Of a stretch of DNA of 64,000 bases, positions 56,525 to 64,000 are shown one piece after another (positions within the stretch are counted from its first letter, which is position 1; each line of letters begins with the position of its first letter). The DNA is from Okapia johnstoni (lineage: Eukaryota > Chordata > Mammalia > Artiodactyla > Giraffidae), in assembly GCA_024291935.2 (NCBI GenBank), contig CM044312.1, positions 44,155,001 to 44,219,000 of the forward strand, written 5' to 3'. Both the position numbers and the translations under genes were made by a program. The notes beneath the pieces are model-generated. The model made no database searches, was not told the DNA's origin, and was given only the letters and a program-made list of their open reading frames with translations.

Positions 56525-57100
56525 GCTACTAATTTTTACTTGTATTTTTTCAAACTATATAAATGGCATCATGCTTTATATAACCCACAACTTGATGTTT
56601 TCGTTCAACACTATTCTTGAGATGTACCCATAATGACACGTGTATTTCTAGTTCCTTCATTTTAACTACTGTATAGAATTTGGTTGACTGAACACACTTA
56701 TTCATCCACATCTTGCTCACAGACATTGAGGTCGCTTTCATTTTTCTTTTCTGTTTTTTTTTGGCTTTGCCACGCAGCTTACTGTATCTTGGTTCCCCGA
56801 CTAGGTATCAAACCTGCACCCTCGGCATTGAATGCCTGGAGTTCTAACCACTGCACCACCAGGCAGTTGCTTTTGCTTCCAAATGTTTGCTCTAACAAAC
56901 AACAGAGTGGTGAACGGGCATACAAACCTCCCAGTGCACATGTAGGAGACTTTTACATATCTGGAAATAGAACTGCTGGTTGATGAAGTTATAAGGTTTT
57001 AACATCCTAAACCTAACTACTTCTTGCCAAACTATTCAAACAGCTAGTGGTTGTTCCAAATGATATACCCATCAACAAAATATGTTGAATTTCTATCCAA
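56525..57100 (-). mobile_element. Old LINE 3' end, antisense, split by CHR-1
   Basis: Antisense L1-like 3' text: ctatataaatggcatcatgc near 56557, actactgtatagaatttgg near 56665, ttatcttccacatcttg-type sequence before the SINE, and ttgccaaactattcaaacag near 57025. Strongly diverged. Confidence 0.55.
56745..56870 (-). mobile_element. CHR-1 SINE
   Basis: Reverse CHR-1 with a T-rich tail, ggctttgccacgcagcttac, ttggttccccgactaggtat and ctaaccactgcaccaccagg. It is inside an older LINE. Confidence 0.9.
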
Positions 57101-57974
57101 CATGTCCCTGCTTACAGCTGGTATAGCCAAACTGTTTACTTGGGACAAATCTATGAGTGTAGAATGGGTCATCTTGCCCTGGTTTTATATTGTTTCCAGG
57201 ACCTAGCTTTCTACTTTATAGCTATAATCTATGAATTAGGTTGAGGGAGAAAGGGGGTGTGCTGCTTAAGTAACAAGAATAGAAATAACTCTTAGGAATT
57301 GTCAAAAACTACATTAAGCAACAAAAACAGAGAAATGTTACTACCCACCCCCCAACACACACAAATGGTGGCCTAAATAAACAAGAACTAACTTGCCATG
57401 TAAAAATACAGAAAGCATTCCAAAGTTGATATGGCAGCTCTATCTGTTCGGGATTCCACCTTCATCACTGCAGGGTCTAAGGCGATTTCTGAAACTCTAG
57501 TCATCATTCTGATTTGAAGAGCGGAAAAGAAAAGAGATATGGGCAAAAAGGGCTCCAAGGGAGGTATGCCTTCCCTGGAATGCACACACAACACTCCTAA
57601 ATAACACTCACTGGCCAGATTCAGTCATTTGGCCATACTTACCTGCAAGGAAGACTGGATAATGGGATTTTCTTGCTGTTGTTTTTGTTTATTTGTTGAG
57701 ATGATGCGCAGAGAATAGAAAAAAGGAGTCTGTTACTAAGGGAAAAACATACAACAGGAGGCAACATTCTTAGTAAACGACGTGATTAATCAAGATACAG
57801 AACACAAGAAGAGATGGAAAGAAAGGAAATGGAGCTCAGGAGATGGAAGTCAGCATAGATGTAGATTTAAGAATTATCAGCATACAGGCATCAGATGGAA
57901 TCACAGAAATGGCTAAGTCCCATGAAACACCACTGATCAAGAAGAGATGGTGACAGCAACAACAACAACAAAAA
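57101..57974. other. Unique non-coding DNA
   Basis: No repeat or gene is recognised. A short (AAC)n run at about 57957-57971 precedes the next L1. Confidence 0.5.
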
Positions 57975-58152
57975 GGAAATAACACCATTTGTAGCAACAT
58001 GGATGGACTTCGCAGCAACGAGTGAAGTAAGTCAGAAAGACAAAGACAAATACCATACGGTATCAGATGTGGAATCTAAAATGACACAGATGAACCTCTA
58101 CACAAAACAGAAACAGACTCACAGACATGGAGAACGGACTGCGGTTACCAAC

Positions 58153-58191
58153 GGGGAGAGGGGGTGGAGGAGGGTGGATTGGGAGTTTGGG
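58153..58191 (+). other. G-quadruplex motif in L1 3' UTR
   Basis: G-tracts at 58153-58156, 58160-58164, 58172-58174, 58181-58183 and 58189-58191 are spaced by loops of 3, 7, 6 and 5 bases. This is the polypurine part of an L1 3' UTR on the sense strand. Confidence 0.65.
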
Positions 58192-58383
58192 ATGAACCAA
58201 TGCAAACTAGTATATACAGGATGTATAAACAACAAGGTCCTACTGTAGAGCACAGGGAACTGTTTTAAATATCCTGTGATAAACCATAATGGAAAAGAAT
58301 TTTTAAAAGAATATATACCTCAATATAGACACATAAAACCAAATCGGTTTGCTGTACAGCAGAAATTAACACACTGTATATCA

Positions 58384-58508
58384 TCACCGACTCGATGGAC
58401 ATGAGTTTGGGAAAACTCCGGGAGTTGGTGATGGACAGGGAGGCCTGGCGTGCTGTGATTCATGGGGTCGCAAAGAGTCGGACACGACCGAGCGACTGGA
58501 CTGAACTG
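58384..58508 (+). mobile_element. BovB LINE 3' tail inside L1
   Basis: The last 125 bases of BovB (tcaccgactcgatggacatg to cgactggactgaactg) are nearly unmutated. A 6-bp duplication (atatca) lies at 58378-58383 and 58509-58514. It is an extremely 5'-truncated copy. Confidence 0.9.
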
Positions 58509-58545
58509 ATATCAACTATATTTCAATTTTTAAAAATGATGAGGT

Positions 58546-59478
58546 GACTATACCAGGAAAGCCAAGATTAAAAAGGAAAAAAGAGGAAAAATCTATTAAG
58601 TAAGTCAAGATGTAAAGACAATCCAGAGAAGCAAGAAAATCAGTGCTTATAAACCAAGGAAGCAAAGCCTTTCAGCACTGAGGAGGTGGTTGTAGAAGCC
58701 ACTAGAAATAGTCTCCCCAGCAGCTCTTCTCCCTGTGCTTCAGTAACAGAATTCCAGTTTTGTTCAGCTACTGAAAAGTTATATACTTGAGGGGAGCCTG
58801 GCCTCGTTCCCAACCCCAGCCTGCAAACCTGGACAATTATAAACCTATCAGATAACCCCATCCCCCCTGCCACTGACTGACTTTGACAAGGGCATGTGAT
58901 GTAGATCCTGGCCAATGGGAGAAGCTTAGAGAGAAAATAATGTTAATATACTGTGAATGAAAGGGAGGAAAGCTAAAGAAACTGGGTCTTTGATGACAAT
59001 GTCAAGCCATGAATTAAGCAACTCTGGAACTGTCTTTATTTCCAAGACGTCTTTCATGTAGCCTTTTATTTAAGCTTTGTCAATTCGGGTTTTCTGTTAT
59101 TTGCAGTCAAATTATCCCAACTGATATAATAGTCAATAGTATCAGAATTTATAGACAGGTCAGGAGGTCATCAGGAAGCCCTGCGAAACAGGATTTAGAA
59201 TGGAACGACACTACTCCATCACTGATGAGGGGTAAAACATCAAAAGCTCTGGGGGGTACATGTAAAGTCGGGAGGATTTCTTCCTAGTGACTTGCATTAG
59301 ATATAAGCAGGACAAGTTCAAATGCTGAGATAAAGATTAAGAAAGAAACTGGATCCTTGAAGAGAATAATAAAGGTTTGGAATAGCTTTTTAGAGAAAAA
59401 CATGAAAGGGTATAAACAAAAAGATCTCCAAGTAACATCAGGGGTTCTGTTAACCTTTAAATCTTTCATTTAAGGGAG
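58546..59478. other. Mostly unique DNA, unresolved old repeat
   Basis: The part 58886-59130 (gatcctggccaatgggagaa, then ttcgggttttctgttatttg) looks like an ancient MER-type repeat but I cannot name it. Nothing else is recognised. Confidence 0.4.
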
Positions 59479-59491
59479 ACAGTAATTGGTT

Positions 59492-59704
59492 GGGCTTCCC
59501 CAGTGGCTCAGCAGTAAAGAATCTGCAATACAAGAGATGTGAGTAGACGTGGGTTCGATCCCTGGTCAGGAAAATCCCCAGGGGAAGGAAATGGTGACCC
59601 ACTCCAGTATTCTTGCCTGGGAAATCCCATGGACAGAGGAGCCTGGTGGGTTACAGTCCATGAGGTCGCAAAAGAGTGGGACACAACTTAGCAACTTACC
59701 AACA
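59492..59704 (+). mobile_element. Bov-tA SINE
   Basis: Near full length: gggcttccccagtggctcag head, gggttcgatccctggtcagg B box, gtattcttgcctgggaaatc body. A 13-bp target-site duplication (acagtaat[t/c]ggtt) at 59479-59491 and 59705-59717 has one mismatch. Confidence 0.97.
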
Positions 59705-59717
59705 ACAGTAATCGGTT

Positions 59718-60557
59718 ACAGAGTTATGGAGCCAGTACAGAGATCCAAGTAGACTGCTGTGTTGACTCAGAGCCGGAGAAAGAGTACTTCTCTGAGAAGA
59801 TCAAAGGGATGAGAAGGTGGCTGGTACCAGTAACAGATACCCAGGTACATCAAGGAAGAAATGAAGTGAGTGGAGGAAGGAAAGGCCAGACAGAAATCAG
59901 GGTGGGAATCAAGGGAATAAATTCAGTCAGAAGAACGGGTTTAGTGAGAGAAAGCAGACAGGAGAGAGGGGACTCTGACAGCAGGAGGGGTGTGGCAGAG
60001 ATCACCATCTCAGAAGGGAGAAGAGGAGGGTGTGGGCACTGAGTGGATTGCGGAGGTGTTATGGAAGAGAAGGTCACTGGAACCAAGGAGATGAGGGGCA
60101 TGAATTGAGGATGTCAGATTGGTTCCCAAAATGGGCACTGCAGAGACCAGGAGCTCAAAGGAAAACAGGAGTCAGCTACAAACTGAGAACTGATGTGTCC
60201 CAACTAAACTGCTCTTCTCAATGTTTCTCTTGGAAATGAACCCTTATGGAATCCAAAGATTTCTTAAGAAAGAGAAACCTACTAGCAAAGGCAATGGTTT
60301 CAGGCAGATAATCTTTCACATCTACATACAAAATGTGGCCCTAAACCCTGAGGAAATCCTGGAAAACCCATTCTATCATCAGACAAGTCCTTTTAATTGG
60401 GTCTCCTTCTTATCAATTTAGAAGTGCCTTTGAGGAATAAAATAAGAAAAGTGGAGACAAATCAATTGTATATAAGATATTTCTTAAAGTTTCTGCTTCC
60501 AGCATTTCCCTTTTCTCTCTTCCCACCACCACTTGCCAGGTTCAGGTAGCAAATATT
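59718..60557. other. Unique non-coding DNA
   Basis: Purine-rich on the plus strand from about 59810 to 60080. No gene or repeat family is recognised; frames there are Gly/Arg/Glu-rich by composition. Confidence 0.5.
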
Positions 60558-60568
60558 GCTTCTCACCT

Positions 60569-60850
60569 GCTGCTGCTGCTGCTGCTGCTAAGTCACTTCA
60601 GTCGTGTCCCACTCTGTGCGACCCCATAGACAGCAGCCCACCAGGCTCCCCCATCCCTGTGATTCTCCAGGCAAGAACACTGGAGTGGGTTGCCATTTCC
60701 TTCTCCAATGCATGAAAGTGAAAAGTGAAAGTTAAGTTGCTCAGTCGTGTCCGACTCTTAGCAACCCCATGGACTGCAGCCTACCAGGCTCCTCCATCCA
60801 TGGGATTTTCCAGGCAAGAGTACTGGAGTGGGTTGCCATTGCCTTCTCTG
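60569..60850 (-). mobile_element. BOV-A2 SINE (dimer)
   Basis: Two Bov-A units in reverse, with a GCT trinucleotide run at the left (60569-60590) and the gcatgaaagtgaaaagtgaa linker near 60711. A perfect 11-bp target-site duplication (gcttctcacct) lies at 60558-60568 and 60851-60861. Confidence 0.98.
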
Positions 60851-60861
60851 GCTTCTCACCT

Positions 60862-61080
60862 AGATGACTACAATAGCTCCTACCCAGCTGTCAGCCACCA
60901 TGCTCTCCCTGCTGAAGCCATCCATACACAGTTTCCAAAATAAACCTCCTGGAGCATCTCTCCGATCACGTCACTCCTCTCTGCAAAGATCTGCAGGGAC
61001 TCATAATCATCCAAAGCACTGGCTTTCAAGTCCAGCTCTTACAGCCCCCTATATCCCATGAGATGGGTCAAATGACGCAA
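60862..61080 (+). repeat. L2 LINE 3' fragment
   Basis: Text such as actacaatagctcctaccca, then tctctccgatcacgtcactc, then ctgcaaagatctgcagggac follows the L2 3' end, normally with gatcatgtcactcccctgct. The BOV-A2 sits at its left edge. Confidence 0.6.
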
Positions 61081-61314
61081 TTGGTTCTCGAATTGCAGGG
61101 GAAAAAACAAAATAGATATAACAGATACTTTTTCTCCATTTTAAGTTTCTCACCCTTCATATTTTCATAGCATTTGGCACCAATTTTCACTTGTCCATAT
61201 TAGCATCTAATAGAAGAGACAGCTAACATAAAGCATATTTAGTTATTTGAAGTGTAACACACATCATCACAGAGAATTCTTCTATATGCAAAATTCATGC
61301 ACAAATGACACACA

Positions 61315-61500
61315 AAATAAAGTCCAACTCTGCAGTAGGAGCATTCAAGGCCCTCCCCAGTTCTGACCTTACCTTCCTTTCCAACTTTCTCTCTCACACT
61401 GTACTCCAGGTATCGTAATTATAAAGCAAGCAAGACTGTTTTCAGAGTTACTTGCATCCACATCTCTCTCTTTAAGGATTCAGGCTGTATCTTGCTCACA
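61315..61500 (+). repeat. L2 LINE 3' fragment
   Basis: This continues the L2 order: aataaagtccaactctgcag, then aaggccctccccagttctga, then ctctctcacactgtactcca. It is probably the same L2 as the piece at 60862-61080, separated by AT-rich sequence. Confidence 0.6.
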
Positions 61501-62682
61501 TTTCTCTATGTGATACGTAACACAACAAGAAGGAGTAAGATTCATTCCGTGGGCCCATTGCTTACCTGCATGTACTTTGGGCACCACCAGAAATATATGT
61601 TGAGTCCACCTGACCCAAGTAACCTTTCCTTAAAAATCCCAAGGGGTGTTTTTATGGAACTTTATGAAAAAAATAATAAATTATTTGAAAAGAAATCACA
61701 CAACATGGAAAAGTCATGCCAATTTTGCTAAATAGTCAATCTAAATATAGATATTCTTGTATACAACTACTATGTTTGAGCCACCAGGGAAGCCCAATAT
61801 AATGAATACATAGTTGTAAATAAAGCTAAGAGACACCCATCCTGACCATAGCATGAAGTCCACTTGAAGTTGAGGACGACTAGATGCATGACAGTCAAGC
61901 TCTATGCAGACATGTTGCTCCTTTCATGTCCTAGATGTGTAATTTACAATGGGACAAACAAGGAGCTATTATAATTCACATATTCCACAGACAGTCATCA
62001 GAATAGGAACATCCTGATATTAGGTCTCATCTACGTAACAAGAGAGAATTCAGAGTCCCTAACGTGAAATTAGGACAATGAAAGTACAAACATGTCTCTG
62101 TCTCTGTTCATGGCCATTTTTCTTCCAGGTAGGTGCAAGTTTTAGGTTCCTTTTCTGAAATCTTTGAGGCTAGAAATACTTAGAATTGGTTTTTTGTTGT
62201 TTTTCATTTCAGAAAAGTAATATGGTGCATACATCATATAATAACTGCTCTAGCAGGAACCTGGAGTAGCATCTCATAGTTAAACATAGTAATATTTTTG
62301 TAACCAGATATATGAACATTCCTATTAACTCAAATAAAGATCATGAATAGCTTCACATCTGTTCAGGCCAGATTTAGCCATTAAATGAGCTACCAAAACA
62401 AAACCAAAAAAATGGATTGCTATTCAGATTTCACAATTGTGGTTGAGACTGAATTACAAATAACTGTGCAATGCTGGAGCTTAAAGAGGTGACCACTGTT
62501 CTTGCTCCTTCTGCAAAGATAAGCTGCTATGGCAATCAATGCCTGCCTACAAAGGCCATCCTCTCTGTGGCTCACAAGCTAGGATAAACTTCCGCATGAA
62601 ATGTAACCTCAAACTTTTCCCCTGTAACTTACCCAGTTTCCTCAATTTATTGGTTATTTGAAATGCTGTGTTGTGTTGTATG
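61501..62682. other. Mostly unique non-coding DNA
   Basis: Apart from the 23-base SINE scrap at 61771-61793, nothing is recognised. Confidence 0.5.
61771..61793 (-). repeat. Bov-tA head scrap
   Basis: The string gagccaccagggaagccc is the reverse of the Bov-tA tRNA head start, left without any body. It lies between tacaacta (61762-61769) and tagttgta (61810-61817), which are reverse complements. Confidence 0.7.
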
Positions 62683-62779
62683 TGGTAAGTTGCTTCAGTC
62701 ATGTCTGGTTATTTGTGACCCCTTGAACTGTAGCCTGCCAGGCTCCTCTGTCCATGGGATTCTCCAGGCAAGAATACTG
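62683..62779 (-). mobile_element. Bov-A SINE, partial
   Basis: The reverse Bov-A body from gtaagttgcttcagtcatgt to caggcaagaatactg. The rest of the SINE is missing. The region up to it has a (tgtt) simple stretch. Confidence 0.9.
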
Positions 62780-63745
62780 CATATCATTATTTCTTTATCA
62801 CAGTCTATCCCAGGTATATGGTACGAGATTGTACCATATGGCAGCCCAGGGTTATGCAATTTAACGAATTTATGCCACTTCCACAGTTGCACCCACATAG
62901 CCTATCCCCAGGGTCCTATAGTGATATTTATGCTGAGGAGTCTGACCCCCTGGTTCCAAAGCTCTGGGTCCCACCACAGCAAATCATGACACCATGAGGG
63001 AACAAGAATGCCCATACACAGAGGCATCTTTACATATCTGTTGATTAACCTTATAGAGGTTTAAAGGGAAAGACAGGATATATCTCAGTCTGCTCATTCA
63101 GTCATTTCATTCCAAAACAAAGGTAACACAAAAGGCTTCTAAACTGGGCCCCTTCTGCTTAAAGATTCTGAAGCAGGAGAACGAGGGTCCCTCACAAAGT
63201 TCCTGGGACCAAGTTTGTTGGCCATCTGGGAGCTGGTGTTCAGTCAACAGCAAGTCCATCATCATCAAGTTTAAAAGGAAAAAAAAAAAAGTGAGCAAAA
63301 ATAAGCCAGAAAAAAAAAATGGGGCATATGCATACTCAGGATATAAATTAAGAAGCATGAGTACATATTTTGTCAAATGCACAAACTAAAGAAAACAGCC
63401 TAAAGGCTGCACAAATATCAAGTGTTTAAGCCAGTCAGATTGGTCCCATTGTGATGTCAGTTTGTATTTCCATTCATTAAGTTCAGCATAACAAAGCACA
63501 CATGTATTTGGCTTAGTTTGGAGAAGAAACAGCCCAATATTTAAAAGACAAAATCACAAACCAAGCGCAATTTTTCTGTGAGCAGGATGTCACAGAGCCT
63601 CTCCCAGGCTCAATCTAGACTTCTCTAAAGTTTTCAGTTCTAGAACTGAGAAAACAGAATCCTTCTTCTGGGATGGGGACTGGGAATTACCAGGTACACT
63701 GATCCACATGGTCTGTTTCTTTTGGAAGACCTGTCATGTGTGTTT
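62780..63745. other. Unique non-coding DNA
   Basis: Nothing is recognised. Short poly-A runs lie near 63278 and 63311. Confidence 0.5.
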
Positions 63746-63826
63746 GCATGCTAAGTCGCTTCAGTCATGTCCAACTCTATGTGACCCTATGGACTGTAGC
63801 CCACCAGACTCCTCTGTCCATGGAAT
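63746..63826 (-). mobile_element. Bov-A SINE, partial
   Basis: The reverse Bov-A end from gcatgctaagtcgcttcagt to ctcctctgtccatggaatg. Only about 80 bases are present. The 174 bases after it (63827-64000) hold nothing recognised. Confidence 0.88.
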
Positions 63827-64000
63827 GTAGTGATACCTAAAATGTCATTATTTCCCCCTAGTCCTCATCTCCACCTTAAAAATGATCCCTGCTGGAAAGC
63901 ATAATTTCACAATCAGAAATTTATCACCTCAAATCTTAATGCCATAGCTTCTATATTTGCTTCTGTAGAATCTTTTAATTACCTAAATAAGAACATACTT

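Larger units (their letters stand above)
57975..58545 (+). mobile_element. L1 LINE 3' end, split by BovB tail
   Basis: A well-preserved L1 3' end: ttgtagcaacatggatggac (57990), cagaaacagactcacagaca (58107), ctgtagagcacagggaactg (58243), gtttgctgtacagcagaaat (58348) and the terminal caactatatttcaattttt. A BovB tail of 125 bases splits its last 30 bases. Confidence 0.9.

Noticed and set aside
1..64000. CRISPR arrays, operons, phage or plasmid features
   Set aside because: All signals are of a mammalian nuclear genome. The regular repeats are SINE and LINE copies scattered at irregular spacing.

Overview
The window is nuclear DNA from a pecoran ruminant, most likely a bovid such as cattle, sheep, goat or a relative. 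The evidence is the repeat content. There are 23 Bov-tA / Bov-A / BOV-A2 SINE copies or fragments and six BovB (RTE-clade) LINE pieces. There are also cetartiodactyl CHR SINEs, ruminant-type L1 3' ends, and an older mammalian layer of MIR, L2, L1M, MLT1 LTRs and hAT-Charlie elements. The repeats cannot settle the species.

I find no protein-coding exon, RNA gene, CpG island, CRISPR array or prokaryotic gene that I can support. Nearly all open frames of 60 to 215 codons are translations of retroelements or chance frames in AT-rich sequence. The window looks like an intergenic region or part of a very large intron.

Layout. 1-9 kb is mostly unique AT-rich DNA with MIR pieces, a converging SINE pair at 6.5-6.9 kb and a SINE at 7.4 kb. 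9.3-17.1 kb holds an L1M interrupted by an MLT1 LTR, a probable solo LTR (11.2-11.9 kb), a unique stretch with an X-box-like palindrome and a G-quadruplex motif (12.6-13.4 kb), an L1 hit by three or four younger insertions (14.5-15.7 kb) and a BOV-A2. 17-25 kb is unique DNA with hAT-Charlie pieces, a MIR split by a CHR-2, and an older L1. 25.1-35.5 kb is a BovB cluster of four same-strand copies, all decayed, with an L1 3' end at 30 kb. 36-48 kb has SINEs, a second L1M carrying an MLT1 LTR and an antisense L1 scrap, a CHR-2, and a CHR-1 inside a Charlie element. 48-58.5 kb has several antisense L1 3' ends, an MLT-like LTR split by a SINE, and an L1 split by a BovB tail. 58.5-64 kb has two SINEs with near-perfect target-site duplications, L2 remnants and SINE scraps.

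Nothing here forms a pathway or operon. The biology that can be read is retrotransposition history: who inserted into whom, with target-site duplications confirming many events. No previously undescribed system is evident. The items most worth checking are the two L1M copies with MLT1 LTRs at matching positions, the two BovB copies that share frame-breaking deletions, the X-box-like and YY1-like motifs in non-SINE DNA, a perfect 12-bp hairpin next to a BovB insertion, and several G-quadruplex motifs. Boundaries of old repeats are by eye and may be off by tens of bases.
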